Numbered from the stretch's first letter, positions 18,226 to 29,900 are shown. The stretch: 64,000 nucleotides of DNA from Neorhodopirellula lusitana (GCF_900182915.1 NZ_FXUG01000001.1:1116001-1180000), one strand, 5' to 3'. The notes: generated from the sequence alone by a model not told the origin. Translations and numbers: made by a program.

Positions 18226-20993
18226 ACGTTCCCGTTCGTGCCGATACTAGTCCGCAAGTCACTTACGTCGCTGAAGTAGCGGGCGTGACCCACGTCTATG
18301 GCAAGACGGTGGCGATAGACAATGTGTCGTTGCAAATTCCGTTTGGTGAGACGTCGGGTTTGATCGGCCCGGATGGAGTCGGTAAATCAACATTGCTGGG
18401 TTTGCTTGCGGGTGCTCGCAAAATGCAAACCGGAATCGTCACCGTGTTTGACGGAAGTATATCCAGCATAGAGCATCGCAATGCCGTCTGCACTCGCATT
18501 GCCTACATGCCACAAGGACTGGGGAAAAATCTCTACCAAGAGCTGAGCGTTCACGAGAACCTCGACTTCTTTGGCAAACTCTACGGCCAATCACGCGGTG
18601 AACGCCAAGGACGCATTGAGCGACTAACGACGGCAACGGGACTTGCTTCGTTTCTGAACCGACCAGCGGGAAAGTTGTCTGGTGGCATGAAACAAAAGCT
18701 TGGCCTGTGCTGCGCCTTGATTCATGATCCCGACTTCTTGATTCTTGACGAACCGACCACTGGCGTTGACCCTCTGTCTCGTCGCCAGTTTTGGGAGCTG
18801 ATCGACTCCATTCGCGCCGAGCGATCGGGCATGAGCGTCTTGGTCTCGACAGCCTATATGGACGAAGCTCAACGATTCGATCGGCTGATCGCGATGGACG
18901 CGGGGAAAGTCTTAGCAACCGGCACACCTGACGAAATCAAGGCGAACACGAATACAGATAGTTTGGAGCAAGCGTTTGTCGCTTTGTTGCCGCCTGAGAA
19001 ACAAGGTGGCAAGCGAGTGTTGACGATTCCGCCGAGAAGCAAAACCGATGGCGATGCGGCGATCGTAGCCAAGGGTTTGACGCAGCGTTTCGGCGACTTC
19101 ACTGCCGTCGATCACGTTAGCTTCCGAATCGACGCCGGAGAGATTTTTGGATTCCTGGGCTCAAACGGTTGTGGCAAAACAACCACGATGAAGATGTTGA
19201 CCGGCTTGTTGCCGCCCACCGAAGGCAAGGCGTCGTTGTGGGGCAAAGAAGTGGACGCAAAGGATTTGGCGACGCGATACCGTGTTGGCTTTATGTCGCA
19301 AGCTTTCTCGCTGTACGGGGAACTGACCGTCCGACAGAACCTGCAACTGCATGCCCGTCTTTTTCATATGCCGGCTGCTAAGACGCAGCAGCGAATCGAG
19401 GAACTTGTTGGCCGTTTTGGTTTGACACGATACACCAGTGCGAAAGCGAATTCGTTACCACTGGGATTGCGTCAACGTCTATCCCTTGCGGTTGCCATCA
19501 TTCACGAACCGGAGATGTTGATTCTGGACGAGCCGACGTCCGGCGTAGATCCCGTCGCTCGCGACCAGTTCTGGGAACTGTTGATTGATTTGTCGCGAAA
19601 CCAAAACGTTACGATCTTCATTTCGACACACTTCATGAACGAGGCCATGCGGTGCGACCGAATTTCCCTGATGCACGCGGGGAAAGTGTTGGTGCAAGAC
19701 AATCCGCAAACGATTGCGAATTCGGAAGGTGGCGGAGTCCACGGACTCGAGGAAGCATTCATTCGCTCCATTGAAAAAGCCGACGTAGCCGAAGGCGATG
19801 TTTCCGAACGCTCCGCGGTCGGATCTCAAATCACCGAACGCGAAGCGTTCGCCCACACCTCAGTGTTCCCTGGACTCACTCGCCTGCTGGCCTACAGCTA
19901 TCGCGAAACGATGGAAGTGATGCGTGACCCGGTTCGACTGACATTTGCTTTCGGCGGCAGCCTGCTGCTGTTGTTGGTGATCGCGTATGGTCTTTCCTCG
20001 GACGTCGAAAACCTCTCCTACGCCGTTCTCGATCAAGATCAAACTCCAGCGAGCCGAGCGTACCTGCAAGAGTATTCGAGTTCCCGCTATTTCACCGAAC
20101 AGCCGGAGCTGCTCAACGAAGACGACCTTGAAGAGAGGCTCGCCACTCGCAAAATCACGATGGCGATCGAGATTCCGCCTTCCTTTGGACGTGACTTGAA
20201 AAGCGACGGGACTCCTGAGGTCAGCGTGTGGATTGACGGAGCCGAAACGTCTCGGGCTGCGACGATCGAAGGCTATGTCGAAGGCGCTCACGGTAAATCC
20301 ATCGAACGATTCGCTCGCCAGAGTACTTCGCCACAAGTACAAAGCGAGCTTGCGTCGTTTGAGCTTCGTTACCGATACAACCCGACGTTTGAGAGTATCT
20401 ACGCGATGGGTCCAACCATTCCAACGATGATGCTGCTGTTGTTTCCGGCAATTTTGATGGCCGTTAGTGTCGCTCGCGAGAAAGAGATTGGCACAATCAC
20501 TAATTTCTACGTCACGCCAACACGACGTATGGAGTTCTTGCTCGGCAAACAACTTCCCTACATTGGTGTTGGGATGGCCAACTTCGTGATCTTGACGATC
20601 GTCGTCGTTTACTTGTTGCAAGTTCCAATGAAGGGAAGCCTGCTAACGCTCACGTTCGGTGCGTTTCTCTATGTTACCGCAACGACGGGTTACGGATTGT
20701 TGGTCTCCAATCTCGCTTCGAGTCAAGTCACGGCGGTATTGCTGGCGGCGATCTTGTCCATGATGCCAACCATGCAGTTTTCGGGCATGTTCCAACCGGT
20801 TTCAACACTGGAAGGCGCTGCCCGTGTGATGGGAACCCTGTGGCCGGCCGCGTACTATTTGCACCTTAGCGTGGGGACGTTTACGAAGGGCCTGAGTGCC
20901 GTTTCGCTGATCCCCGACCTGGTCAAGCTGGCGATGTTCTCGCCCGTGTTCTGGGTGCTTTGTGTTCTCCTTCTTAAGAAGCAGGAGAAGTAA
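18222..20993 (+). CDS. rbbA: RbbA-like fused ABC transporter (two ATPase domains + ABC-2 permease)
   Basis: A 923-residue protein. ATPase domain 1 (residues about 14-240) has Walker A GLIGPDGVGKST, signature LSGGMKQKLGL and Walker B DFLILDEPTTGVD. Domain 2 (about 280-510) has Walker A GFLGSNGCGKTTT, a degenerate signature LPLGLRQRLSL and Walker B LILDEPTSGVD. The C-terminal ABC-2 permease has a first helix near residue 580, a large external loop, then five helices. The GPDGVGKS variant and overall length match RbbA/YhiH, originally described as a ribosome-associated ATPase. Context here (HlyD upstream, permease downstream) argues for an exporter. Starts overlap: ATGA with the HlyD gene, and yhhJ begins 2 bp after its stop. 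Confidence 0.9.
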   Translation: MNVPVRADTSPQVTYVAEVAGVTHVYGKTVAIDNVSLQIPFGETSGLIGPDGVGKSTLLGLLAGARKMQTGIVTVFDGSISSIEHRNAVCTRIAYMPQGLGKNLYQELSVHENLDFFGKLYGQSRGERQGRIERLTTATGLASFLNRPAGKLSGGMKQKLGLCCALIHDPDFLILDEPTTGVDPLSRRQFWELIDSIRAERSGMSVLVSTAYMDEAQRFDRLIAMDAGKVLATGTPDEIKANTNTDSLEQAFVALLPPEKQGGKRVLTIPPRSKTDGDAAIVAKGLTQRFGDFTAVDHVSFRIDAGEIFGFLGSNGCGKTTTMKMLTGLLPPTEGKASLWGKEVDAKDLATRYRVGFMSQAFSLYGELTVRQNLQLHARLFHMPAAKTQQRIEELVGRFGLTRYTSAKANSLPLGLRQRLSLAVAIIHEPEMLILDEPTSGVDPVARDQFWELLIDLSRNQNVTIFISTHFMNEAMRCDRISLMHAGKVLVQDNPQTIANSEGGGVHGLEEAFIRSIEKADVAEGDVSERSAVGSQITEREAFAHTSVFPGLTRLLAYSYRETMEVMRDPVRLTFAFGGSLLLLLVIAYGLSSDVENLSYAVLDQDQTPASRAYLQEYSSSRYFTEQPELLNEDDLEERLATRKITMAIEIPPSFGRDLKSDGTPEVSVWIDGAETSRAATIEGYVEGAHGKSIERFARQSTSPQVQSELASFELRYRYNPTFESIYAMGPTIPTMMLLLFPAILMAVSVAREKEIGTITNFYVTPTRRMEFLLGKQLPYIGVGMANFVILTIVVVYLLQVPMKGSLLTLTFGAFLYVTATTGYGLLVSNLASSQVTAVLLAAILSMMPTMQFSGMFQPVSTLEGAARVMGTLWPAAYYLHLSVGTFTKGLSAVSLIPDLVKLAMFSPVFWVLCVLLLKKQEK

Positions 20994-20995
20994 CA

Positions 20996-22120
20996 ATGAA
21001 TTCACTCGCAAACATTTTTTGGCTAGGAACGAAAGAGTTGCGGACGTTGCTGGGCAGCATCGCATTGATGGGTTTCTTGGTTTATTCGTTCACTTTCAGT
21101 GTTTATCAACAAAGCGAAGGGGTTCCTGAAGACGTTCATCGTGCGTCGGTGGCGTTTGTGGACGAAGACCAATCAACGCTGTCGCGTAATATGCGTGCTG
21201 CGTTGTACCCGCCCTACTTCAAAGTCCCCGAAGAGATCACTGCCGACGAGATCGACAGTTCCATGGATGCGGCCCGTTTTCTGTTTGTGGTTGTCATTCC
21301 ACCGAATTTTGAGTCGGACGTTCGCGAAGGGAAATCGCCAGAAATCCAAGTCAATATCGATGCAACCGCTGTGCGACAAGCCTCCCTGGGAGCCGGATAC
21401 ATCCAGTCGATCTTGACAAAGGAGATCCGTCGATTCGCCATTCGCACTGATGCGGTCGCGGTGCAGCCAATCAAGTTGGTCAAACGCAAATCTTTCAATC
21501 CCAACGGCACGAACAGTTGGAATCGCGCCTTCACGGGATTGTTGGATCAACTATCGATGTTGACCATCATCCTGACCGGCGCCGCCATCCTGCGTGAACG
21601 CGAACATGGAACGCTTGAGCACTTGCTCGTGATGCCGCTCACTTCGTTTGAGATCGCGATCTCCAAAGTATGGGCAAATGGGATCGTGATTTTGGCGTTC
21701 TTCGTGCTTTCGATGTTCTTTGTGGTGGAGGGGGCGATTGAAGTGCCAATTGCGGGGTCACGGATGCTGCTGCTTAGCGGCACGGTGGTTTACTTGTTTG
21801 CCGCTGCGGCGGTAGGCATCTTGCTGGCCACCATCGCGCGAAGCATGGCTCAATACGGACTACTTTGCATGATTACAATCATCCCGATGATGATGCTCTC
21901 CGGTGGAATGAGTCCATTGGAAAGTCAGCCGGATTGGTTACAGCGAATCACTTGGTTTTTGCCATCGCGGCAATACATGAGTTTCGCGCAGGCGATCGCG
22001 TTTCGGGGTGTTGGCTTCAATAATGTTTGGCCCGAGTTCGTTGCCATGGCAGGACTGGGGCTGGCCGCCTTTCTTGGTAGTCTCAGGCTGTTTCGCCGCT
22101 CCATTTCAGCCACCGGATAG
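20996..22120 (+). CDS. ABC-2 type permease (YhhJ-like)
   Basis: A 374-residue membrane protein of the ABC-2 permease class. It has a first helix near residues 16-36, a large extracytoplasmic domain (to about 175, with SVAFVDEDQSTLSRNMRAAL) and five C-terminal helices. The motif AAILREREHGTLEHLLVMPL sits at the start of the permease core, and GGMSPLESQPDWLQ and the final LRLFRRSI end are typical of YhhJ/YbhR proteins. It follows rbbA by 2 bp and is clearly in the same operon. It probably dimerises with the permease part of the RbbA-like protein to form the channel. Confidence 0.92.
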   Translation: MNSLANIFWLGTKELRTLLGSIALMGFLVYSFTFSVYQQSEGVPEDVHRASVAFVDEDQSTLSRNMRAALYPPYFKVPEEITADEIDSSMDAARFLFVVVIPPNFESDVREGKSPEIQVNIDATAVRQASLGAGYIQSILTKEIRRFAIRTDAVAVQPIKLVKRKSFNPNGTNSWNRAFTGLLDQLSMLTIILTGAAILREREHGTLEHLLVMPLTSFEIAISKVWANGIVILAFFVLSMFFVVEGAIEVPIAGSRMLLLSGTVVYLFAAAAVGILLATIARSMAQYGLLCMITIIPMMMLSGGMSPLESQPDWLQRITWFLPSRQYMSFAQAIAFRGVGFNNVWPEFVAMAGLGLAAFLGSLRLFRRSISATG

Positions 22121-22367
22121 CGACGCGTCATGGAAATTGGTGACGTTCGCAACGCACACCGCTTCTGCGAAGTCATTCGGCGGACTCGGCTGGCAGAGTC
22201 AGTACCAGGATGGCAATTGCGTTTGCTCGATTGGTTTGAAGGTGTCCATTCAAATTTGCCACCCAGGTGCGTTTCTCCGCAGGGCAAGGTTGGCAATGCT
22301 TTGACTCACTTTGAATGAGTGATGCTATGCTAAGCTTTCTCGGTTTTACTTTTCGCGGAAAAAACGC

Positions 22368-23096
22368 ATGCGTAAATTTTCGGTTTCTCTCGCCATTTTT
22401 ATTGCGACCTTTAGCTTGGATGCCGGTTGCAGTGAGGTCCCGCCTTCAAATGCCGGTGGGACTGCTACTCACGCCGATCCTAGTCAAAAAGGTGGTGATC
22501 ATGCCGCCTCTAAAACTACGGTTCAGGATTGGTTTGGACTCGGTGACCGGCAGCTCCGTGCGGGGCAGTGTCAAGATTCGGTCAAGAGCTTTGAGGAAGG
22601 TTTGAGGCGAAGGCCCGCAGTGGAACCGCATCTCTGGCAGTATGGAATCGCTCTATTCTTTGTGAAGCGGTATGCGGACGCAAAGGCCTTGTTCGAGAAG
22701 CATCGGCGAGTGAATCCAAACGATGTCGAAAACGCAGCTTGGCATTATCTGTGCGTTGCCAAAGCGACCGATGTCGATCAAGCCAGGAAGATATTGCTGC
22801 CTGCGCCGGACGATCACCGACCGCCGATGGCGGAAATTTTAGACCGGCTTGCTGGAGGCGATTCCAAAGCCATCGAGCAAGCGGTTGATCGCTTAAGTGG
22901 GTTGCCCGGACACCAGTCCGCAAAGTTCTATGGAGACCTTTACATAGGTCTGATCGCGGATGCCGAAGGCGACTCAACAACCGCTAAGGCATTCATGGCG
23001 AAAGCCGCCGGCACGAACCAAAACCATTACATGGCCGACGTTGCTCGCGTCTATCACCAGCATCTTAGCTCCAGCACTGAACCTTTGGACGATTGA
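22368..23096 (+). CDS. TPR-containing lipoprotein of unknown function
   Basis: A 242-residue protein. The N-terminus (MRKFSVSLAIFIATFSLDAG then Cys) is a lipoprotein signal with a lipobox LDAGC, placing it at the cell envelope. Tetratricopeptide-like helices follow: FGLGDRQLRAGQCQDSVKSF, LWQYGIALFFVKRYADAKAL and so on, with a W/Y/F and G/A spacing typical of TPR. The C-terminal half (YIGLIADAEGDSTTAKAFMA) is a further repeat. Such proteins are common in planctomycetes as scaffold proteins. It stands alone, 247 bp after the ABC operon. Partners are unknown. Confidence 0.8.
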   Translation: MRKFSVSLAIFIATFSLDAGCSEVPPSNAGGTATHADPSQKGGDHAASKTTVQDWFGLGDRQLRAGQCQDSVKSFEEGLRRRPAVEPHLWQYGIALFFVKRYADAKALFEKHRRVNPNDVENAAWHYLCVAKATDVDQARKILLPAPDDHRPPMAEILDRLAGGDSKAIEQAVDRLSGLPGHQSAKFYGDLYIGLIADAEGDSTTAKAFMAKAAGTNQNHYMADVARVYHQHLSSSTEPLDD

Positions 23097-23869
23097 CCGG
23101 GGCCAAGTTTTAATCGAGCAAACTCGGTGCAGAAGATCAAACGGGACGCAGAAATCGATTGAAAGATGACACACGAAAGGAATCGTTGCTTAGCGTGTTC
23201 GGGAAGTATGGTAGCTAAACTCTGCATAAGTGAAGCTCCTTGCCTTTAATCGATCGTCAATTTGGAAGCGTAAAACCCTTACCGCGGAATAGGTGTCATC
23301 TGTGTCCAACACCTTTTACCATCGCGAGGCGTTTTTCAAACCATGAGCAGAGTGACCATCACGTCGGAATTTCGATTGCTAACCCAGGTGATGGGGCGAC
23401 CAGGAGATGTCCTATTGGGAGACAATGAGAGTAATCGCGAGGTCGTGGACCGAAGCCAAACCGCATGGTTGCCAGTGTTCATCGCGCAGTCGATGTAACG
23501 GACATCCAACTGGTAGACGATCTGCGGTAACAGCCCGATCAGGGTGCCGAAGCGTTCTACTGGGGTGAACTTCCCGAAAAGGTCTTACAGAGTCCCGATG
23601 TTCAGTGGTCGCGATCGGCTAACGAAATCGTCGATGACGGGTGGCACGGCTTACGCCCCTACATCACGCTTCCTCGCCGGTGGGGCATTACGGTATGCAT
23701 GGCCAAGTGTTTGTTCGAGCAGTTCGTTGGCGAGGAACCAGGCGATCGTTGCTGACGCCTAAGACGATAATCCGAACCGCATTTCAGTTCTGTCTGCATG
23801 GGAGTGAGCGGATGAATACACTAAGTCTTTGTCATCTAATCCAAGCGCTCAACGAAACTGCGTTATTGA
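23097..23869. other. 773-base gap with decayed coding DNA
   Basis: No intact gene is visible. One frame, 23549-23755, reads like real protein (EAFYWGELPEKVLQSPDVQW then SRSANEIVDDGWHGLRPYIT, ending at a TGA). It has no start, and the frame is broken upstream by a TAA near 23530 and by shifts. I cannot name the family. The rest contains only short frames. No palindromes of the kinds found elsewhere in the window are present. Confidence 0.5.
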
Positions 23870-26800
23870 ATGCGAGAATCTCGGCAAACCCGATCGTCTG
23901 ACTCGCGGTGGCTTTGTCGTCTATCGCTGATTGGTTTCATGCTCATCTTGGCTGCGCGGTCGAGCCTGGGGCAGACCAGCGACGCCACCTATGGTGTTCA
24001 TGACGATCGCCGGGTTGATCGTTTGCACAGTGACGCTTGGGGGCCTGATGACGGACTTCCCTCAGACCAAGTGTTCGACATCCTGCAAACTCAGGATGGC
24101 TATTTATGGATTGGAACCGGTGCGGGGCTGAGCCGATTTGATGGCGTCAAGTTCGAGAATTTTGATCAGGGTAACACTCCAGAGCTGACATCGAAGAGAG
24201 TCACGCTACTTTACGAGAGCAGTGATGGCACGCTTTGGGTCGGCTCCGAGCAGGGCGGTTTGATTGCATTTCAAACCGGTCGTCAGCGAACCGCGAAAGC
24301 AGTGCGGGAACTAGCCGGCAAGAGTATTCGTTCGATTCGACAAGATTTCCGCGGTGCTTTGTGGGTGGGGACCGATTCGGGGACGTGGCGATCACAGGCA
24401 GGCGAGTTCGAAGAGGTTGCCGCTGCACCAAAACAAGTTTGGTCGTTGGCCGAAGACAAGGACCATGTACTTTGGATGGGTGGTCCGGACGGTTTGTTTC
24501 GCTGGGACGACACGAAGTCCGGTGCTGTCAAGATGGAGGCATTCTCACTCGCGGGAACCAACCCAGCGGTGAATGTCTTGGTTGCCGATCGCGATGGCAG
24601 CCTTTGGGCAGGAACCGAAAAAGCGGGTTTGATTCATTTCAAGGATGAAATACTCAGCCGAATTTTGCCCAACTCAAGTATCCAATCCGTTTATCAAGAT
24701 CGACTTGGGGTGATTTGGTATGCCGGGAAGAGCGGAAAACTTAAAAGACTGAATGAACAAGAAACCGTGTCGGCCAATCCGCCCTGGTTCGGAATCGGTG
24801 TCAGTTGTATCGCCGATGATCGCGAGGGAGGTTTGTGGCTCGGTGCCAATGGTTCTCCGCACTGTTTGCGTCAGTTGAAGCCCGCCTCGGCGGTGTCTTT
24901 CGACCACGTTGCTGCTTGTGTCATGGCGGCGCCCGATGGCGGCGTGTGGCTGGGGTCCAATGCAGGTCTGGCACATGTTGCTGCGCGAAGTGGACCTGAA
25001 ACGCTCACCGTGGATCGCTATTATCGGCTAACTCGGGCTCTGGCATTCGCAGCCGGTCGCAACGAATCGCTATGGGTCGGACAAAGAACGAAGGGGATAT
25101 CTCATTTCGTCGATCACGGTTTATCGACGGATACCGCTCGCGATGGCCTCCGCAATGAGCCGGTTGGAGCCATCTTGGAGGATCGCGCTGGCAGCGTGTG
25201 GGTGGGTTACGTTGATGGGGGGGCGGCCCGACTTGATGGTGATCGATTTGTCGAATTGGGAGCCTTCCGGGATCTTACCGTTCATTGGTTTGCTGAGCTC
25301 TCCAATGGCGACGTTTATGCCGGAACGAACAACGGGTTGTACCGCGGGACGGAGCGTGTTGGCGATCCGTTGCTTGACGAGCTACCGAGCACCGAGTTCC
25401 GATCTCACTACCTCGATGACGTTGGCGACCTCTGGTTAGGAACCCTTGGCGATGGTTTGTGCCGGATGAGGGAGGGGGCATTCACAAATTGGCGTGTAAG
25501 CGATGGGCTGCTAGCAAACCGAATTTTTGCCATCACGGATGATCCCGCTGGCAACCTCTGGCTGGGATCGTTAGACAAAGTCTTTTATGTTCCCAAGCGA
25601 AGCCTCGATGAATTGGCCACAGGGAAAGTGGATCAACTTGATTGCCGCTTAATGCCGCTATCGATCGAAGGACAACGACTGGGGCAAGGCTACCCCAAGA
25701 TGACACGATCCAATGACGGATCGGTTTGGGTCACGCGGAAACGAGACACGGTGAAGATCCCTCCGGGGGCGATCGACATCAGTCAAGAATCGGCTCCGGT
25801 GCATATAGAGGACGTACGTGTCGATGGTGTTGCGTTGGCGGGGCACGACCGAGTGGAATTTCAATCAGGAATTCACCGATTGGAAATCCACTACACCGTC
25901 GCAACTTATGCCCAACCCCATGCCGCGAAATTTCGTTACCGCATGCCGGATCATGTGGAAGATTGGATCGAAGCTGGCGATCAACGTGTTGCGCACTTCA
26001 CTGAGTTGCCGCCAGGCAGTTACACGTTTCAAGTGCAGGTTGTGATTGGCGATGGAGTTTGGAACGACGAAGTTGCCACGATTGCAATCGTGGTGCGTCC
26101 ACGCTGGTTCGAGACAACTTGGTTCAAGATTCTGTTGGCAACCGGGCTATGCTCAACGCTGATCATCAGCGTGCTGGTTTATACGTCCAGGGTTCGACAC
26201 CACAACGCCCAACTGCAAAAAGAAATCACCGAACGAAAGGAAGCGGAGGCAATTCTTCAAAAACACCAGACGAGACTCAAAGCACTCGCGTCCGAGTTGA
26301 CTGTTGCCGAAGAACGCGAGCGAAGGCGAATCGCCGCTGACCTGCATGATGATGTTGGCCAGACGCTTGCGCTCGCCCGAATTCAACTCGCGTCGGCACG
26401 CAAATCAATGAGTTCGCTGGAATTGGGCGCAAAACTTGACACCCTCTCGTCGACAATTTTAAAGGCGACTCAGGATACTCGGCACCTTGTTTACGATCTC
26501 AGTTCACCGTCACTCAACGAACTTGGGCTGGATGAGGCGATCGAAGAGTGGTTGGAAGAGGAAATCGGGAATCGTTTTGGTCTTAAAACACAGATCGTCC
26601 GCAAGAGCCAAGCCGATGCGTACAGGGATGCCATTTCCGACGATGTCAGAGCACTCATCTTTCGAAGCGTTCGCGAACTGCTTGTCAACGTCGTGAAGCA
26701 CGCGAATGCCACTAGCGTCGTTGTCACCACCGAATACACCGGTGATCAAATCGTGATTGCGGTCGAGGATGACGGCGTCGGATTTGACGCTGGTGCGGAA

Positions 26801-26974
26801 GCTTTTCGAGTCAGTTCTGAAGGCGGATTCGGCTTGTTCAGCATCCAAGAACGGATGATGAACCTTGGCGGGTCGATGGAGATCGAGTCGGAACCTGGCA
26901 TGGGTAGCTGTGCTAGACTCTTCGTTCCTTGCGTCCATTCGGATAGTTTCAAGACCGAGCCAGAAGGCCAGTGA
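23870..26974 (+). CDS. Beta-propeller two-component sensor histidine kinase (HisKA_3 type)
   Basis: A 1034-residue sensor. Signal sequence at about residues 17-38, then a large extracellular region of Reg_prop repeats with recurrent LWIGTGAGLSRFDG, LWVGSEQGG and VWLGSNAGL blocks (about 40-630) that build two seven-bladed propellers. A Y_Y_Y domain follows (HYTVATYAQPHAAKFRYRM, about 670-740), one membrane helix (about 755-775), and a cytoplasmic HisKA_3 domain with phospho-His at about 826 (RRRIAADLHDDVGQ). A C-terminal HATPase has EDDGVGFD and EGGFGLFSIQERM. This architecture resembles hybrid sensors that detect carbohydrate fragments in Bacteroidetes. The stop overlaps the start of the next gene, a NarL-type regulator that is its obvious partner. 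Confidence 0.93.
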   Translation: MRESRQTRSSDSRWLCRLSLIGFMLILAARSSLGQTSDATYGVHDDRRVDRLHSDAWGPDDGLPSDQVFDILQTQDGYLWIGTGAGLSRFDGVKFENFDQGNTPELTSKRVTLLYESSDGTLWVGSEQGGLIAFQTGRQRTAKAVRELAGKSIRSIRQDFRGALWVGTDSGTWRSQAGEFEEVAAAPKQVWSLAEDKDHVLWMGGPDGLFRWDDTKSGAVKMEAFSLAGTNPAVNVLVADRDGSLWAGTEKAGLIHFKDEILSRILPNSSIQSVYQDRLGVIWYAGKSGKLKRLNEQETVSANPPWFGIGVSCIADDREGGLWLGANGSPHCLRQLKPASAVSFDHVAACVMAAPDGGVWLGSNAGLAHVAARSGPETLTVDRYYRLTRALAFAAGRNESLWVGQRTKGISHFVDHGLSTDTARDGLRNEPVGAILEDRAGSVWVGYVDGGAARLDGDRFVELGAFRDLTVHWFAELSNGDVYAGTNNGLYRGTERVGDPLLDELPSTEFRSHYLDDVGDLWLGTLGDGLCRMREGAFTNWRVSDGLLANRIFAITDDPAGNLWLGSLDKVFYVPKRSLDELATGKVDQLDCRLMPLSIEGQRLGQGYPKMTRSNDGSVWVTRKRDTVKIPPGAIDISQESAPVHIEDVRVDGVALAGHDRVEFQSGIHRLEIHYTVATYAQPHAAKFRYRMPDHVEDWIEAGDQRVAHFTELPPGSYTFQVQVVIGDGVWNDEVATIAIVVRPRWFETTWFKILLATGLCSTLIISVLVYTSRVRHHNAQLQKEITERKEAEAILQKHQTRLKALASELTVAEERERRRIAADLHDDVGQTLALARIQLASARKSMSSLELGAKLDTLSSTILKATQDTRHLVYDLSSPSLNELGLDEAIEEWLEEEIGNRFGLKTQIVRKSQADAYRDAISDDVRALIFRSVRELLVNVVKHANATSVVVTTEYTGDQIVIAVEDDGVGFDAGAEAFRVSSEGGFGLFSIQERMMNLGGSMEIESEPGMGSCARLFVPCVHSDSFKTEPEGQ

Positions 26975-29900
26975 TGACGATTTCGGTATTAGTCGTTGAC
27001 GATCATGCGATGTTTCGAAAGGGACTGCGGATGATGCTGGACGACGAGGATGATATCGACGTGGTTGGTGAGGCCAGTGATGGGGCCGAGGCGATTCGAC
27101 TCGCTGGGGACCTCCATCCCAATGTCATCGTCATGGACATCACGATGCCAAATACCGATGGGATCGAAGCAACGCGGCAAATCATCTCAACGCTTCCGGG
27201 TGTGAAAGTCATTCCGCTATCGATTCATTCGGGAAAAAACTTTGTTCAAAAGATGCTTCGCGCCGGTGCGGCCGGCTACATCCTGAAGGAAAGCGCCCCC
27301 GAAGAACTGGTTCATGCCGTTCGCGCCGTGCACAACGATGATATCTATCTGAGTTCGGCGATTTCAGGAATCGTTGTCTCGGAATACGTGCGACTGCTGA
27401 ACCGTTCCGATGCACAAAATCGTAACGCTGGGCTGAGCGAAAGCGATGAGACGACCGTGCGAATGATCGGCAAAGGCCTTTCGGTCAAAGAGATCGCCTC
27501 CGCTGGGGACACGAGTGTGAGCCAGATTCAGACGGCCCAGCGACGCATGATCAAAACGCTAGGCTTGGCAAACGCCGCAGAGTTAACCGAGTATGCTCGC
27601 GCAAGGCGTTGGGGTGAGGGCGAAACATGCGTTGAAATGGCATCCTCGGACAGCGAATCGCTTCGGGTATCGATTCTTGGTACCAAGTTTCACCGGCCCA
27701 CGGTTCCACCTGACTTTGTCTCCCGAGAACGCTTGCTACAGAAGTTGGATGATGCATGCGATGTACCGATGATTTTGGTTTCGGCGCCAGCTGGATACGG
27801 CAAGAGTATGTTGGTGGCAGATTGGGTAGCAAAGAAGAGCGACCGCCGCACCGCATGGCTTTCGTTGAGCGAGGCCGAGAGCGATGTCAGGTCGTTCTTG
27901 ACCTATGTTGTGGCGGCGGTGGAGGGCCAGTTTTCCGGTGCCTGTCCCGACACATCGTCGGTTCTGCATGCCGCGGAACTGCCGACGGTGAATGTGCTGG
28001 TTGACGCGTTGAGCAATGACCTCGATGCAATCGACCAACCCTTCGTACTGGTTCTTGATGATTATCAGCTGATCGCGGCCGCCAATGTCCATGGATTGTT
28101 GGAGGCGTTACTGCAACATCCGCCCCGTCCAATGCGACTGGTAGTGCTCACTCGGCATGATCCGCCGATTTCATTGGCGGCCCTGCGTGGGAATCGTTGG
28201 TTGATGGAGCTTCGACAACAGGATCTCAGCTTCACGCCAGACGAAGTGAGTGCGGTGCTGCGTCAAACAACTGGTGTCATCGTAGGCGACGTAGCACTCA
28301 GTCGGCTCGACGACCTCATGGAGGGCTGGATCGTCGGCCTACAATTGATCGGCGTGTTGATGCGGGACTGCGAAGACAAAGATGCGTTCGTGCTGCAATT
28401 GCAGGGCGGCGTCCATCAAGTCTACGACTACTTGCTGCACGAGGTGCTTGGCCGGCAAACTTCACAATTGAAGGATGTTCTCCAGCAGCTTTCCATCTTG
28501 GATCGCTTTTGTGGTCCGTTGATCGACGCGGTCTGCCAGTTGGCTGGCGATTCCCAGGCATCTGGCATGACTGGTGGCGTCTTGATTGAGCGTTTGCAGC
28601 GAGAGAATCTTTTTATTGTTTCGCTTGATACACAAGGACGTTGGTTTCGCCATCACCAGGTCTTTCAAAATCTGCTCACGCAACAACTCAATGAAAGTCG
28701 AACTGCGAGTGAGGTTGCCGATCTGCACGGACGGGCCAGCGATTGGTTTTTCAAGCATGGTTTGATTGACGAAGCGATCCGTCATGCATTGGCAGCAGGG
28801 CAAAACGAAAAGGCGGCGGACATCGTTGCCAATGCGCGGATCAAGACGATCACGAGAGATGCATCGTACGAGATTGAACGTTGGCTTGCGTTGTTGCCCG
28901 AGTCGATCATCGGTGAGCGTCCCGAGCTTTTGCTTGCTCGTGCTTGGGTGCTCTACTTCCATTTGAATTTTGAGGAGGTCGCGGTCGTCCTGGATCAGTT
29001 GGAGCCGCTCGTCTCTGAGCGACAATTGTCGGATCACGCGTCAGCCAGTGCGATTCGTGGTGAGGTGGACTCGTTTCGCGGCTATCTCGAATTTTTCGCC
29101 GGGAATTGTGCTGACTCTCTAAAACACCTGCTTGATGCGATGGAGCGAATTCCGGCTGACCATCACCAAGCGCTCAGCGAGGCGGACTTAATCCTGGGTT
29201 TGGCCAGCCAGATGAATGGCCAGCGGGAACAGGCACTCCAGCGACTACAGTCCACCCTTGCCTGCACGTATTCGATGCACCCCACTCGCCAAATCCGAGC
29301 GATTGGTGCATCGGCAATGATTCATATGATTTCGGCCAATCTTCATGATGCGACCTCTGCCGTAACACGAATGAAGGGAATCGCAGCGGACAACGGATCG
29401 ATCTACGCCGAAAGTTGGCGTGACTACATGCAGGGACTGATTCACATGTGGCAGAATGAACGCAACGCTGCAATCGATTGCCTGAGCAAGGCGGTCGACC
29501 GTCGTTACGTTCTGGACTCCAGGGCCGCCATGGATGCGATGGCTGCGTTGGCCTTAGTCTACGAGATGAAGGGAGAACGATCCGAATCCGAAGCCATCAT
29601 GCGAATGCTACGAGAGTTCGTCGATTCGCTTCGATGTTCGCTAGACATTTTTCACTCCTGCGAAGTCCGATTGGCAATCGCTCGCGGCGACCGAACACCT
29701 GTTACGCGTTGGTTGAAATCGGCCGCGCCGGCGGATGAGCCAACACTGATTTTTTGGCAGGAAGTCCCCTGCGTTACCCGCTGTCGGGCGCTGATCGCAA
29801 AGGGTTCAAAAGCAAATTTGCGGGAAGCCGAGCAAAGGCTCGAAGCCTACTTGAAGATCAGTGAGGAAACTCACAACACACTGAATGTGATCCAGGCATT

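Noticed and set aside
18222-20993. Annotation of the fused ABC protein as a ribosome-bound ATPase
   Set aside because: The RbbA name is kept for similarity, but the HlyD and ABC-2 partners in one operon argue for an exporter; ribosome binding cannot be seen in sequence.
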